From Salipiger sp. H15 (lineage in GTDB: Bacteria; Pseudomonadota; Alphaproteobacteria; Rhodobacterales; Rhodobacteraceae), in NCBI RefSeq assembly GCF_040409955.1, contig NZ_CP123385.1, positions 1,347,501-1,411,500 on the forward strand: a stretch of 64,000 bases of DNA, in the 5' to 3' direction. A program made the position numbers and the translations under genes. Every line of letters starts with the position of its first letter. Positions within the stretch are counted from its first letter, which is position 1. The notes below the pieces were generated by a model that was not told where the DNA came from, did not search any database, and saw only the letters and a list, made by a program, of their open reading frames with translations. This document shows positions 43,101 to 52,621 of this stretch, in pieces.

Positions 43101-43847
43101 CTAGGCGCCGGAGCCGTCCCGGCGCAGCAGATAGGTGTCCATGATCCAGCCGTGCCGCGCGCGCGCCTCGGCGCGGCGCGCGGCAATCTCGGCCCCGACC
43201 TCCGCGAGCGGACCCGCGCAGAGAAGCTGCGCCGGGCTGCCGAGATAGGCGCCCCACCAGATGCGCAGCCCCTCGGGATCGAGCGCGCGGAAGCTGCAGT
43301 TGCCGTCGAGCATGACGACCAGCGTCTCCTCGCCTTCGGGCCAGCCCTCGTCGCGCAGCCGCCGCCCTGTGGTGATCCGCACCGCGCCGTTCACCTCGTT
43401 CAGCGGGATGGCATGGGCGGCGGTCAGCGCCTGGATCGCGGTGATGCCGGGGATCACCCGCAGCGCCGGGCGCGGCTCGAGCCGTCCGGCGATGCGGATG
43501 GTGCTGTCGTAGAGCGACGGGTCGCCCCAGACCAGCAGCGCCACCGGCCCCTCCGGCGCGGGCTCGAGCGCGGCGCACCAGCGCCGGCCGATCTCGTCAT
43601 GCCAGGCCTCGACGCGGGCGGCATAGGGCAGGTCGGGGTCGCGCTCGGGGTAGTCAAAGACGCGGATCTCGGCCTGCGTGCCCGAGGCATCGAGGATCGC
43701 CCGGCGCAGCGCCAGAAGCTCCTCCTTGTCCTCGCCCTTGCGCGGCAGCAGCACCACAGCCGCATCGCGCAGCGCCTGCATCCCGCCCAGCGTCACGTGG
43801 CCGGGGCTGCCGGTGCCGATGCCGACGAGCCAGAGATCGCGGATCAT
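43101..43847 (-). CDS. cobF: Precorrin-6A synthase (deacetylating) CobF
   Basis: This 248-residue SAM methyltransferase methylates C1 of precorrin-5 with loss of the acetyl group, in the aerobic corrin pathway. Motifs are LVGIGTGSPGHVTLGGMQAL at the N-terminus, LLVWGDPSLYDSTIRI and VIPGITAIQALTAAHAIPLNEV. ATG 43847 gives the usual tetrapyrrole-methylase start; a longer frame is available upstream. It is downstream of cbiM, 67 bases away, and may be in its transcript. Confidence 0.93.
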   Translation of the reverse strand: MIRDLWLVGIGTGSPGHVTLGGMQALRDAAVVLLPRKGEDKEELLALRRAILDASGTQAEIRVFDYPERDPDLPYAARVEAWHDEIGRRWCAALEPAPEGPVALLVWGDPSLYDSTIRIAGRLEPRPALRVIPGITAIQALTAAHAIPLNEVNGAVRITTGRRLRDEGWPEGEETLVVMLDGNCSFRALDPEGLRIWWGAYLGSPAQLLCAGPLAEVGAEIAARRAEARARHGWIMDTYLLRRDGSGA

Positions 43848-43914
43848 GATTGGTTCTTTCCCTTGGGTGCGGTCCGGACCCCTCGCAGGGCCCGGACCCG
43901 TGCTCATGCGCTTC

Positions 43915-44589
43915 TCAGGCCGCGTAGAGCCGCGGCGCGAAGACCCGGCCGAACCCGGTGTTGCGCAGCGATTTCGCCGCGGCGAGCGCCGCGAGATCGG
44001 CCAGCGGCTCGATCAGCAGAACCAGCATGTAGGCCCCGCCGAAGGTCACCACCGACTGCAAGGTCGCGGCCGAGACGCCCTGGCCGTAGAAAACCCAGAA
44101 GGCGACCCAGGCCACGACACCCGCCTGGAAGGCGCCCGAGAGCTTCAGCACGTCGGCGTAGCTCAGATCGACATAGGCCGTGCCCTCGGGCACCACCCGG
44201 CGCGCCAGCGCCGAGGTGGCAAAGAGCGGCACCAGCAGCGTCGTGACGTTGACGAAATACATCGGCAGGTCGGTGGGCGCGAAGAAGAGCCCCTGCACCA
44301 GCAGGCCAAGCGCCAGACCCAGCGCCGCGGGCGCGACGCCGAGCAGCAGGAAGAGCGTCGAGCCGAGGATGAAATGCACCTCCGAGACGCCGACAGGGAA
44401 ATGCGGCAGGACCTCGAAGAAGACGAAGGTGCCGATCGCCGCGATCAGGCTGCGGGCGGTGAAGAAGATCAGGTCGGTGCGCGCGATGTCACGCGCGGCC
44501 TGCCGGGCGGTGAAGCCCGCGGCGCCTGCCGCGGTGACGGCGGCGAGGGCCATCTTGGCGCCGTCGACGACGCCGGGTTCGATATGCAT
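43915..44589 (-). CDS. cbiM: CbiM-family cobalt ECF permease component
   Basis: This 224-residue membrane protein begins MHIEPGVVDGAK, the metal-binding N-terminal His2 typical of CbiM, and has six or seven helices. It has FPVGVSEVHFILGSTLFLLLG, a CbiM signature. A cobalamin riboswitch precedes it, so cobalt uptake is the likely role. No cbiN, cbiQ or cbiO gene is nearby. GTTCCTTTTT complement (AAAAAGGAAC) provides the ribosome-binding site. Confidence 0.88.
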   Translation of the reverse strand: MHIEPGVVDGAKMALAAVTAAGAAGFTARQAARDIARTDLIFFTARSLIAAIGTFVFFEVLPHFPVGVSEVHFILGSTLFLLLGVAPAALGLALGLLVQGLFFAPTDLPMYFVNVTTLLVPLFATSALARRVVPEGTAYVDLSYADVLKLSGAFQAGVVAWVAFWVFYGQGVSAATLQSVVTFGGAYMLVLLIEPLADLAALAAAKSLRNTGFGRVFAPRLYAA

Positions 44590-44609
44590 GTGCGTTCCTT
44601 TTTCAATGT

Positions 44610-44626
44610 GCTGCCCCTCCGGCAGC
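44610..44626 (-). promoter_or_regulatory. Leader hairpin before cbiM
   Basis: On the minus strand GCTGCC-GGAGG-GGCAGC followed by ACAT precedes the cbiM ribosome-binding site. It lies between the riboswitch aptamer and the start codon and may be part of the expression platform; a near-identical hairpin precedes the DUF1326 gene. Confidence 0.45.
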
Positions 44627-44654
44627 GGGTGGCCCCTGGGGGCGGGAAAGGCGG

Positions 44655-44805
44655 TCGCATGGTAGGTCTCCTGGCTCGCGGGTCGCGGCGCCTCGGTCCT
44701 TCCCGGCAGGTCTGCCAGTGGGTCTTCCTCGGCACTCTCCGCCTACAGTTGCGGGGGCAGCCCGGGCCTCTCACCCGGTTCCCTTGCGCCCCTTGCGGGA
44801 CACCA
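44655..44805 (-). ncRNA. Cobalamin riboswitch upstream of cbiM
   Basis: Read on the minus strand: GGGAACCGGGTGAGAGGCCC, then GCTGCCCCCGCAACTGTAGGC, and finally the B12 box AGCCAGGAGACCTACCATG (44658-44676). These are the conserved parts of the element in the correct order. It lies between the end of cobB and cbiM, so it controls cbiM (and perhaps cobF), turning them off when adenosylcobalamin is plentiful. Confidence 0.93.
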
Positions 44806-44819
44806 TGCGGGGTCTTGGC

Positions 44820-46199
44820 TCAGCGGGTCTCTGCGGGGCTGCGGTCCTCCTCTGTCGGGCAGTCTCGGCGGGGTCCGGAGGCAGGGGCCTCCTCCGCCGC
44901 GATGAGGTGAAAGAAGGTCCCCGTGACGCGGCCCCGGCGCGAGCCGGTCTCGGCCACCGCCGCGCCATCGGCGTCGGAAACGGCGGCGAGCGGCGCGTCG
45001 GGCTGCTCGAGAATGGTGGAATAGTGGAACTCGTGCCCGCGCAGCGCCGTCCCCGCGTCAAAGCCGGCCATCGGCGCGCAGAGCACCGCCCGGCGGTAGC
45101 CGAGGTGGAACTTCCGCGCCGCGTAGCTGGTCACCAGCCCGAGCAGCCCGGCCATCCGGTGCCGCGTGCCATCCTTGTCGATCAGCGCCTCTCCCAGCGC
45201 CATGTAGCCGCCGCACTCGCCATGCACGGGCTTCGTCTGCGCATGGTGGCGCAGCCCGGTGCGGAAACCCTCGGCCTCCGCGAGCCGCCCGGCGTGCAAC
45301 TCGGGATAGCCGCCTGGCAGCCAGACGAGGTCGGCCTCCGCCGCCGGCGCCTCGTCGGCCAACGGCGAGAAGGGCAGGATCTCGGCCCCCGCCGCGCGCC
45401 AGCCCTCGAGCAGGTGCGGGTAGGTGAAGGAGAAGGCCGCGTCCCGCGCGAGCGCGATGCGCTGCGCCGGGGGGCGGGGCAGCGGTGGCGGGTCCTGCGG
45501 CAGGGGCTTGCCCGCGGCGGCGGCGCGGATCGTGCCGAGGTCGACATGGGCGCGCAGGAAGTCGGCATAGCCCGCGATGGCCGCCTCGAGGTCCGGGTGC
45601 TCGGCCGCCTGGATGAGGCCGAGGTGGCGCTCGGGCAGGGTCAGGTCGCCCCGCCGGGGCAGCACGCCCAGCACCGGCAGCCCGGCGCGCTCCATGCCCA
45701 GCCGGGTGAGCCGCTCGTGCCGGGGCGAGGCGACGCGGTTGAGGATCACCCCGGCGAAGGGCAGGTCGGGCATGTACCGGCGGAACCCCAGCGCCGTAGC
45801 GGCGGCGGATTGCGCCTGCCCGCCCACGTCGAGCACCAGCACCACCGGCCAGCCCATGGCCCGCGCCGTCTCGGCGCTGCTGCCGAAGCCCTGCTGGCCG
45901 CGCGTCGCGACCCCGTCGTAGAGCCCCATCGAGCCCTCGGCGAGGCAGATGTCCGCCCCCGCCGCCTGTCCGGCGATCGCCTGCCAGAGCCCGGGCCCCA
46001 TGGCCCAGCCATCGAGGTTGAAGCTCGGCCGCCCGCAGGCCGCGTGGTGGAAGGCCGGGTCGATGTAGTCGGGGCCGGACTTGAAGGGCTGCATCGCGAG
46101 CCCGTCCTCGGCCAGCGCCCGCAAGAGGCCCAGCATCACCGTCGTCTTGCCGGTGCCCGAGGAGGGCGCCGAGACCAGCAGGCCGGGAACCTCAGCCAT
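44820..46199 (-). CDS. cobB: Cobyrinate a,c-diamide synthase / hydrogenobyrinate a,c-diamide synthase CobB
   Basis: This 459-residue glutamine-dependent amidotransferase amidates side chains a and c of the corrin ring. An N-terminal P-loop domain ([21 protein letters not shown], about 9-30) precedes a class I-like glutaminase domain with catalytic Cys in [14 protein letters not shown] and FHYS near the C-terminus. The start overlaps cobM's stop by 8 bases, and the gene ends just before the cbiM riboswitch. Confidence 0.95.
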   Translation of the reverse strand: MAEVPGLLVSAPSSGTGKTTVMLGLLRALAEDGLAMQPFKSGPDYIDPAFHHAACGRPSFNLDGWAMGPGLWQAIAGQAAGADICLAEGSMGLYDGVATRGQQGFGSSAETARAMGWPVVLVLDVGGQAQSAAATALGFRRYMPDLPFAGVILNRVASPRHERLTRLGMERAGLPVLGVLPRRGDLTLPERHLGLIQAAEHPDLEAAIAGYADFLRAHVDLGTIRAAAAGKPLPQDPPPLPRPPAQRIALARDAAFSFTYPHLLEGWRAAGAEILPFSPLADEAPAAEADLVWLPGGYPELHAGRLAEAEGFRTGLRHHAQTKPVHGECGGYMALGEALIDKDGTRHRMAGLLGLVTSYAARKFHLGYRRAVLCAPMAGFDAGTALRGHEFHYSTILEQPDAPLAAVSDADGAAVAETGSRRGRVTGTFFHLIAAEEAPASGPRRDCPTEEDRSPAETR

Positions 46200-47013
46200 T
46201 GTCCTGCACCGCTTTCTGCACCTCGGTCTCCGGCGTCCAGCCGCTCCACGGGCTCTCGGCGTTCTGCGGGCGGTAGCGGCGGTCGTAGTCCGGCGCGTAG
46301 AGGCAGCTCTCGTCGAACCCCTCGCCCGCCAGCGCCGGGCCGACGAGGATCAGCGCGGTGCGGGTGATGCCCGCGCCCACCTTGCCCTCGATGTCCGACA
46401 GCGTGCCGCGCAGGATCACCTCGTCGGGCCAGCTGGCGCGGTAGACCACCGCGACCGGGCAGTGTGATCCGTAGGCGGGGGTCAGCTCGGCCGCCACCCG
46501 CGCGATGTTCTGGATCGACAGGTGCAGGGCCAGCGTCGCCCCGGTCGCGGCGAAATTGGCCAGCGTCTCGCCCCGGGGCATCGCGCTGGCGCGGCCCGCC
46601 GTGCGGGTCAGCACCACCGATTGCGCAAGGCCCGGCAGGGTCAGCTCGGCGCCGAGCGCGGCGGCGGCGGCGGCGAAGGCGGGCACGCCGGGGGTGACCG
46701 AGACCGGGATGCCGAGCGCCTTCAGCCGGCGCATCTGCTCGCCCATCGCCGACCAGACCGAGAGATCCCCCGAATGCAGCCGCGCCACGTCCTGCCCGGC
46801 GTCATGCGCGGCGCGGATCTCGGCGATGATCTGGTCGAGGTCCAGCGGCGCGGTGTTCACGATCCGCGTGCCGGGCGGGCAATGGGCAAGGATCGCCTCG
46901 GGCACCAGCGAGCCGGCATAGAGGCAGACCGGGCAGGACGCGATGAGGTCGCGGCCGCGCAGGGTCAGCAGGTCGGGCGCGCCGGGGCCGGCGCCGATGA
47001 AATGGACGGTCAT
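46192..47013 (-). CDS. cobM: Precorrin-4 C11-methyltransferase CobM
   Basis: This 273-residue tetrapyrrole methylase has [44 protein letters not shown] (SAM loop) and [23 protein letters not shown]. It methylates C11 of precorrin-4. The start ATG overlaps the cobE stop as ATGA; cobB follows with an 8-base overlap. Confidence 0.95.
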   Translation of the reverse strand: MTVHFIGAGPGAPDLLTLRGRDLIASCPVCLYAGSLVPEAILAHCPPGTRIVNTAPLDLDQIIAEIRAAHDAGQDVARLHSGDLSVWSAMGEQMRRLKALGIPVSVTPGVPAFAAAAAALGAELTLPGLAQSVVLTRTAGRASAMPRGETLANFAATGATLALHLSIQNIARVAAELTPAYGSHCPVAVVYRASWPDEVILRGTLSDIEGKVGAGITRTALILVGPALAGEGFDESCLYAPDYDRRYRPQNAESPWSGWTPETEVQKAVQDNG

Positions 47014-47378
47014 GGGTCGGGTCCTTCCGCCAGCGCGCAGCTGGCCATGCGGTCGAGGGAGTGGATGCGCGGGCCGAGCAGCCGCGCGCCGGGTCCGGCA
47101 CCGGCCAGCGCGGCGGCCTCGGCCACGGAGCCGGTGCCGCGCTCGGCAAGCACGCGGGGGGATCGGGTTTGCGTGTGCTGCGCCGAGAGATCTGCGGGGG
47201 TGATGGCTTGCACGGGCAGGTTCAGCGCGCGGGCAAAGGCGGTGAAGCCCGGGCTCGCGGCCTTGTCGAAGGCGGCGGCAAGGCAGGCGGCGTCGCGCCC
47301 GTCGCGCGCGCGATCGTAGGCGTCGCGCAGGCTCGCCTCGCCCGCGCCCTGCCGGAATCCGAACCCCGCGACGATCAT
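47010..47378 (-). CDS. cobE: Cobalamin biosynthesis protein CobE (CbiG C-terminal-like)
   Basis: This 122-residue single-domain protein matches the C-terminal domain of Cbi[52 protein letters not shown] and the Ser/Thr-rich [19 protein letters not shown]. Its exact step is unsettled; it is always found with aerobic corrin genes. ATG 47378 overlaps the cobL stop as ATGA and is preferred over ATG 47393. Confidence 0.88.
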   Translation of the reverse strand: MIVAGFGFRQGAGEASLRDAYDRARDGRDAACLAAAFDKAASPGFTAFARALNLPVQAITPADLSAQHTQTRSPRVLAERGTGSVAEAAALAGAGPGARLLGPRIHSLDRMASCALAEGPDP

Positions 47379-48583
47379 CTCACATGGCTCCATCGGTGGC
47401 TCCACTGCAGGATCGGGAAGGCCGACTTCCAGCCGCGCTTCGGTCCGATGGGCACGGGGGAGGAGAGCTCGATGCGCATCAGATCGCCGCCGAGACGCGC
47501 CTGCGCCGCGATCAGCAGCGCCTCGGATTCCAGCGTCACCGCGTTGGCGACGAGGCGGGTGCCCAGGGGCAGACGCGCTTCCAGCCAGTCCAGCAGCTCC
47601 TGCGAGAGGCCGCCGCCGATGAACACCGCGTCGGGGCGGTCGAGTGCGTCCAGCGCCTCGGGGGCGCTGCCCTCGACCACCTTCAGCCGCTCGACACCAA
47701 GCCGCGCGGCGTTGGCGGCGATGCGCGCGGCGCGGTCGGGGCGGGGCTCGATGGTGGTGGCACGAAGCGTCGGATCGCAGAGCAGCCACTCGATGGCGAT
47801 CGAGCCCGAGCCGCCGCCGATGTCCCAGAGGTGCTCTAAGGGGCGCGGGGCCAGCGCCGAGAGGGTGAGCGCGCGGATGGGCCGCCTGGTGATCTGCCCG
47901 TCGCTCTCGAACCAGTCATCCGCCCGGCCGGTGGCGAGCGGCAGCACCGCGCCCGCCCCGGCAACGCTCACGGCGGCGCAGACCGGGTGGGCGAAGGTGC
48001 GGTCGGGCAGCGCGTCGGCACGGACCGGGGTCAGCCGCTCGCGCGGGCCGCCGAGCGCCTCCATGACGGTCAGCTCCGAGGCGCCGAAGCCCTCGGCCGC
48101 GAGATACGCCGCCAGCGCGCGCACCGCGTCCCCGTCGCGCAGCAGCACGACCAGCCGCCGCCCCGGCGCAAGCTGCGGCCGGAGGCGCGAGAGCGGCGCG
48201 GCGTGCAGGCCGGCGCAGTGTGTGGCCTCCAGCGGCCAGCCCATGCGCGCCGCGGCGAGCGAGAAGGCGGACCGCCCCGGGAAGGCCCGCCACTCGCCCG
48301 GCTCGAGATGCCGCGCCAGCACGGCGCCCGCGCCGAACCAGAAGGGATCGCCCGAGGCCAGCACTGCCACCCGCCGCCCGCGCAGCGCCAGCAGCTTCGG
48401 GATGCCCTCGGCGAAGGGCACCGGCCATTCGATCCGGTCGGTGGCAAGGGGCAGCAGCGACAGGTGGCGCGCCGGGCCCATGACGATTTCCGCCTCGGAC
48501 AGGGCGGCACGGCTTGCGGCGCAGAGCCCGTCCGGGCCATCTTCGCCGAGCCCGACGATGGTGAGCCACGGAGCTTTCGACAT
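47375..48583 (-). CDS. cobL: Precorrin-6Y C5,15-methyltransferase (decarboxylating) CobL
   Basis: This 402-residue two-domain enzyme has an N-terminal CbiE-type tetrapyrrole methylase ([22 protein letters not shown]) and a C-terminal CbiT-type Rossmann methylase (about 220-400, [17 protein letters not shown]). It methylates C5 and C15 and decarboxylates the acetate on ring C. ATG 48583 is used; its codon overlaps the cobK ATG on the other strand (CATG). A start five codons further upstream is possible. Confidence 0.94.
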   Translation of the reverse strand: MSKAPWLTIVGLGEDGPDGLCAASRAALSEAEIVMGPARHLSLLPLATDRIEWPVPFAEGIPKLLALRGRRVAVLASGDPFWFGAGAVLARHLEPGEWRAFPGRSAFSLAAARMGWPLEATHCAGLHAAPLSRLRPQLAPGRRLVVLLRDGDAVRALAAYLAAEGFGASELTVMEALGGPRERLTPVRADALPDRTFAHPVCAAVSVAGAGAVLPLATGRADDWFESDGQITRRPIRALTLSALAPRPLEHLWDIGGGSGSIAIEWLLCDPTLRATTIEPRPDRAARIAANAARLGVERLKVVEGSAPEALDALDRPDAVFIGGGLSQELLDWLEARLPLGTRLVANAVTLESEALLIAAQARLGGDLMRIELSSPVPIGPKRGWKSAFPILQWSHRWSHVR

Positions 48584-49352
48584 GACCGCCTCAGACATGG
48601 ACCCGAACCTGCTGGTGCTCGGCGGCACGCTCGAGGCCGCGCGGCTCTGCCGCGTGCTGGCCGCGGCCGGGCTGCGCGGCACCGTCTCCATGGCCGGGCG
48701 CGTGGCCAATCCGGCGGCGCAGGCGCTGCCGCTGCGGATCGGCGGCTTCGGCGGAGTCGAGGGGCTGGTGCGCCACCTGAAGGCCGAGCGCATCACCCAT
48801 GTCATCGACGCGACCCACCCCTTCGCGGCGCGGATGAGCGCCAATGCCGTCGCCGCCTGCGCGGAGGTCCGCGTGCCGCTCATCGCCCTGAGCCGCGCGC
48901 CGTGGCAGGAGACCGCCGAAGACCACTGGACCCGCGTGCCTGACATCGCCGGGGCGGTCGCCGCGCTGGATGGGGCGCCGCGGCGCGTGATGCTTGCGGT
49001 GGGCCGGATGCACCTGCCTGACTTTGCGGCGAACCCGCAGCACGCCTACCTGCTGCGCCTCGTCGATCCGCCGCAGGAGCGCCCGGAGTTCCCCGAGCAT
49101 CATGTCATCGTCGACCGCGGTCCCTTCACGCTCGAGGGCGACATGGCACTGATGCGCGCGCATGGCATCGAGCTGGTGGTCTCGAAGAATTCGGGCGGCG
49201 AGGGGGCCTTGGCCAAGATCGCCGCGGCACGGGCGCTCGGCCTGCCGGTGATCATGATCGACCGGCCCTGCGTGCCCGAGCGGACCGAGACCCATGACGT
49301 CGAGGGGGTGCTGCGCTGGCTGGATCATGTTGGCACCGACCTTGGCGTGTAG
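48582..49352 (+). CDS. cobK: Precorrin-6A reductase CobK
   Basis: This 256-residue NADPH-dependent reductase makes precorrin-6B. It has LLVLGGTLEAARLCRVLAAAG at the N-terminus, THVIDATHPFAARMSANA, and VVSKNSGGEGALAKIAAARALGLPVIMIDRP. It is the only plus-strand gene in a block of minus-strand cob genes. Its start codon overlaps the divergent cobL start by two bases, and its 3' end overlaps the convergent cobJ 3' end by 28 bases. A start at 48597 is also possible. Confidence 0.93.
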   Translation: MTASDMDPNLLVLGGTLEAARLCRVLAAAGLRGTVSMAGRVANPAAQALPLRIGGFGGVEGLVRHLKAERITHVIDATHPFAARMSANAVAACAEVRVPLIALSRAPWQETAEDHWTRVPDIAGAVAALDGAPRRVMLAVGRMHLPDFAANPQHAYLLRLVDPPQERPEFPEHHVIVDRGPFTLEGDMALMRAHGIELVVSKNSGGEGALAKIAAARALGLPVIMIDRPCVPERTETHDVEGVLRWLDHVGTDLGV

Positions 49353-50077
49353 ACGAAAGGCGCGCCCGCGCGGGGGATGAGCCGCGTTGCCGAGGAGCCG
49401 ACGATGACCACGGTGCGCATGTCCGCCATTCCGGGCTCGCAGCGGTCCAGCGGCACGACGCGGATCTCCTCCTCGGGGGTCGAGACGGCGCGGGCGAAGA
49501 TCACCGGGCGGGCGTCGCCGCAGCTTTCCTGCAGCACGTTGAGCACCCGCGCGAAGCCCTCGGGGCGGGATTTCGAGCGGGGGTTGTAGAAGGCCATGGC
49601 GAAATCCGCCTCGGCGGCGAGGCGCAGGCGGCGCTCGATCAGCGCCCAGGGCTTGAGGTTGTCGCTGAGGTTGATGGCGCAGAAGTCATGCCCCAGCGGC
49701 GCGCCCGCGCGGGCGGCGGCGGCGAGCATGGCGGTGATGCCGGGCAGCACGCGGATGTCGAGCTCGCGCCAGGCCCGCGGCCCGGCCTCGACCGCCTCGA
49801 ACACCGCCGAGGCCATGGCGAAGACGCCGGGATCGCCCGACGAGACCACCACCACCGAGCGGCCCTCGCGGGCCATCTCCAGCGCGTGCCGGGCGCGGTC
49901 GATCTCGACCCGGTTGTCCGAAGGGTGCAGCGTGAGGCCCGGGCGCGGGGCGACGCGGGCGACGTAGGGGATGTAGCCCACCACGTCCGTGGCCTCGGCG
50001 AGCGCGGCCAAGACCTCTGGCGTGACCAGCGTGTCGGACCCGGGGCCGAGCCCCGCGATGACCAGCCGCCCGCTCAT
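49325..50077 (-). CDS. cobJ: Precorrin-3B C17-methyltransferase CobJ
   Basis: This 250-residue tetrapyrrole methylase performs ring contraction with C17 methylation. It has LVIAGLGPGSDTLVTPEVLAAL, VVVVSSGDPGVFAMASAVFEAVE, LPGITAMLAAAARAGAPLGHDFCAINLSDNL and MAFYNPRSKSRP. Its start overlaps the cobI stop as ATGA. Last gene of the riboswitch-controlled minus-strand operon. Confidence 0.95.
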   Translation of the reverse strand: MSGRLVIAGLGPGSDTLVTPEVLAALAEATDVVGYIPYVARVAPRPGLTLHPSDNRVEIDRARHALEMAREGRSVVVVSSGDPGVFAMASAVFEAVEAGPRAWRELDIRVLPGITAMLAAAARAGAPLGHDFCAINLSDNLKPWALIERRLRLAAEADFAMAFYNPRSKSRPEGFARVLNVLQESCGDARPVIFARAVSTPEEEIRVVPLDRCEPGMADMRTVVIVGSSATRLIPRAGAPFVYTPRSVPT

Positions 50078-50847
50078 GGCCGCCGCCCCTGTCCGTGCAC
50101 CAGCACGATGGAGAAATAGGGGGTGACCCGGCCCTCGGCCTCCGAGAGCCGCTGCACGCGCTGCTCGGGCATGGCCGCGTATTCCACCAGCCAGGCGGCG
50201 TCGTAGCGGCCCGCGGCTTGCAGGGCGCGGCGGACCTTCTCGATGTTGCGGCCGATCTTCATGATGACCAGCGCGTCGGCGCGGGCGATCTGCCGGGTGA
50301 GCTCGTCCTCGGGCAGGGTGCCCATGAGCGTGCTCATCACGTCGTCGCCCCAGGTGATCGGCTGTCCGGTGGCGCACCAGGCGGCGGCCATGCCGGGGAT
50401 CGCGGGCACGACCTGCAGCGGCACCTGCCCCTCGAGCCGGGTGAAGAGATGCATGAACGAGCCGTAGAAGAACGGGTCGCCCTCGGCCAGCACCAGCACC
50501 TCGTGCCCGGCGTCCGACAGCGCCCTCAGCTTCGCGGTGCAGTCCTCGTAGAAGGCCGAGAGCAGGGCGTTGTAGCGCGGGTCCGAGAGCGGGATCTCGG
50601 TGGTCACCGGGTAGTCCATAGCGATCTCGACCACGTCCTCGCGCAGCATCCCCTCGACAATGCGCCGCGCCTGCCCCTGCCGTCCGGCCTTGCGGAAATA
50701 GGCGACGTGGCGCGCCGCCCGCAGCAGCCGGTCGGCGCGCACCGACATGAGCTCGGGATCGCCCGGGCCGAGCCCGACGCCCCATATGGTGCCCTGCACC
50801 TGAACCTGCGCCACGGGGGCGGTGCCGATCTCGCCCTGCACGTTCAT
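50074..50847 (-). CDS. cobI: Precorrin-2 C20-methyltransferase CobI
   Basis: This 257-residue tetrapyrrole methylase has IWGVGLGPGDPELMSVRADRLL, VLVLAEGDPFFYGSFMHLFTRL and VVPAIPGMAAAWCATGQPITWGDD. It adds the C20 methyl to precorrin-2, the first dedicated corrin step. Overlaps cobH (stop at 50844) and cobJ by 4 bases on either side. Confidence 0.95.
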   Translation of the reverse strand: MNVQGEIGTAPVAQVQVQGTIWGVGLGPGDPELMSVRADRLLRAARHVAYFRKAGRQGQARRIVEGMLREDVVEIAMDYPVTTEIPLSDPRYNALLSAFYEDCTAKLRALSDAGHEVLVLAEGDPFFYGSFMHLFTRLEGQVPLQVVPAIPGMAAAWCATGQPITWGDDVMSTLMGTLPEDELTRQIARADALVIMKIGRNIEKVRRALQAAGRYDAAWLVEYAAMPEQRVQRLSEAEGRVTPYFSIVLVHGQGRRP

Positions 50848-51473
50848 TCGGCGCGGCTCGCGAGCGCGTTGATCGCGGCGACGGTGATCGCGCTGCCGCC
50901 GAGCCGGCCTTCGACGATTGCGCAGGGGGCGGGTTGCGCCTGCCAGAGCGCCGCCTTGCTCTCGAGCGCGCCGACGAAACCGACCGGGCAGCCGATGATC
51001 GCCGCGGGGCGCGGGCAGGCCGGGTCCTCGAGCATGTTCAGCAGGTGGAAGAGCGCCGTCGGGGCATTGCCGATGGCGACCAGCGCACCGCCGAGATGCG
51101 GCCGCCAGAGTTCCAGCGCCGCGGCCGAGCGGGTGTTGCCCATCTCCTGCGCCATGCCCGGCACGGCGGGATCGTGGAGCGTGCAGATCACCGGGTTGCC
51201 GGCGGGCAGGCGGGGGCGGGTGACGCCCTCGGACACCATGCGTGCGTCGCAGAGGATCGGCGCGCCCTCCGCCAGCGCCCTGCGTGCGGCTGTCGCGAAG
51301 CCCGGCGAGAAGCGGATCCGCGCCTCGAGCCCGACCATGCCCGCCGCGTGGATCATCCGCACGGCGACCGGCTCCTCCTCGGGGGTGAACCGCGCGAGGT
51401 CGGCCTCGGCGCGGATCGTCGCGAAGCTCTGCCTGTAGATGGCCGCGCCATCCTTTTCGTAGTCATAGGGCAT
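50844..51473 (-). CDS. cobH: Precorrin-8X methylmutase CobH
   Basis: This 209-residue enzyme moves the methyl group from C11 to C12, giving hydrogenobyrinic acid. The catalytic His is in VRMIHAAGMVG; PILCDARMVSEG and IIGCPVGFVGALESKAAL are family hallmarks. The start abuts and overlaps the cobG stop. Confidence 0.95.
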   Translation of the reverse strand: MPYDYEKDGAAIYRQSFATIRAEADLARFTPEEEPVAVRMIHAAGMVGLEARIRFSPGFATAARRALAEGAPILCDARMVSEGVTRPRLPAGNPVICTLHDPAVPGMAQEMGNTRSAAALELWRPHLGGALVAIGNAPTALFHLLNMLEDPACPRPAAIIGCPVGFVGALESKAALWQAQPAPCAIVEGRLGGSAITVAAINALASRAE

Positions 51474-52621
51474 CAGGGCATCCCCGGAAGAAGGGTGGGA
51501 AGATCGTCGATCTGGGCGGGCGAGAGCCCCTCGAGGTCGGGCGTGTCCGCGGGCGCGCCGTCCCGGATCAGGTCGAAACCGCCGTCGCGGCCGACCAGCG
51601 TGACCGGCGCGGCGCGGGGAAAGGCGCAGCCCTTGGCGCAGCCCGAGACATGCAGCGGCTCGGCGAGCCTCGGCGCGAGCCGGGTGGCGAGCGGGCGCGT
51701 CTCGACCGTCGCCTGCGGGCAGAAGGGGGTGCCGGGGCAGGCATGGGCGGCAAGGAGCGGATCGCCGGGGGCGGTGACGAAGCCCGGAGCATCGGTGCCG
51801 GGTCGGGCCCCGGTGAGGCAGAAGAGCCGCCCGGTCATCAGCCGCATCGCCTCGGCCCCGCTGCGCGCGACGAGGTCAGCAAGTGCGGCTGCGTCGATCG
51901 CGCCGAAGGGCGCGCCGAGGATTTGGCCGTCCTCGGTGCGGCCGGGACTGGGCGCGGGACCGGCGGCACGCGGTGCGGCCTGCTGCCATTCCGGCGGCAG
52001 CGCGACCCGTTTCAGGTGCCGCGCCATGCGCCCGGACTCCCTGCCGCCCGTGGCGACGAACCATGCGGCCATCTCCGCCAGCGCGTGCATCGCCTTCGCC
52101 TCGGTCACCGGAAGACCCTTGGCCGCCCCGTCCGCCCGCAGGATCAGCCCGCCGCCCAAGCCAGGCTCGAACCGGAAATCCGCCGAGCCCGCCGCCAGTT
52201 GCCCCCGCGCGCCGCTGTCGAGCGCAAAGCCCATCTTGCTTGGCAGCGGCGGCAGCGCCGGAAGCGCCGCGAGCATGGCCCCGTGCAGCCGGTCGGTAAG
52301 GTCTCCGGGCCGCCAGTCCACCGGCATCAGGATGTTCCGCCGCGCCTCGACCACCGGGTCCGCGTCGATCAGCCCGAGCGCGCCCAGCCCCTCGAGCAGC
52401 GCCGGGAAATCCTCCTCGGACACGCCGCGCACCTGCAGGTTGGCGCGCGAGGTCAGCTCCAGCGTGCCGTTGCCGTGCCTCCGGGAGAGCGCGCAGAGCG
52501 CCGCCACCTGCGCCGCGCCCAGCTCGGCCCGGAACGGCCGCACCCGCACCACCAGCCCGTCGCCGGACAGCATCGGGCGGTGCGCCCCGGGGCACCAGCC
52601 CCTGACCCGCGGCGCGCTCAT
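51473..52621 (-). CDS. cobG: Precorrin-3B synthase CobG
   Basis: This 382-residue oxygen-dependent monooxygenase is built like nitrite/sulfite reductases: two ferredoxin-like half domains and C-terminal iron-sulfur Cys in ACPGTPFCPQA and HVSGCAKGCAFP. It hydroxylates C20 and forms the gamma-lactone of precorrin-3B, marking the pathway as aerobic. The start (MSAPRVRGWCPGAHRPM) overlaps the cobN stop as ATGA. Confidence 0.94.
   Translation of the reverse strand: MSAPRVRGWCPGAHRPMLSGDGLVVRVRPFRAELGAAQVAALCALSRRHGNGTLELTSRANLQVRGVSEEDFPALLEGLGALGLIDADPVVEARRNILMPVDWRPGDLTDRLHGAMLAALPALPPLPSKMGFALDSGARGQLAAGSADFRFEPGLGGGLILRADGAAKGLPVTEAKAMHALAEMAAWFVATGGRESGRMARHLKRVALPPEWQQAAPRAAGPAPSPGRTEDGQILGAPFGAIDAAALADLVARSGAEAMRLMTGRLFCLTGARPGTDAPGFVTAPGDPLLAAHACPGTPFCPQATVETRPLATRLAPRLAEPLHVSGCAKGCAFPRAAPVTLVGRDGGFDLIRDGAPADTPDLEGLSPAQIDDLPTLLPGMP

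Noticed and set aside
44820..46199. Control of cobB by the riboswitch next to it
   Set aside because: The riboswitch lies downstream of the cobB stop on the same strand, so it can only act on cbiM and genes after it.
47061..48581. Plus-strand extension that would lengthen CobK to over 760 residues
   Set aside because: The extra part is antisense to cobE and cobL and is low complexity; the CobK fold starts at the ATG at 48582.
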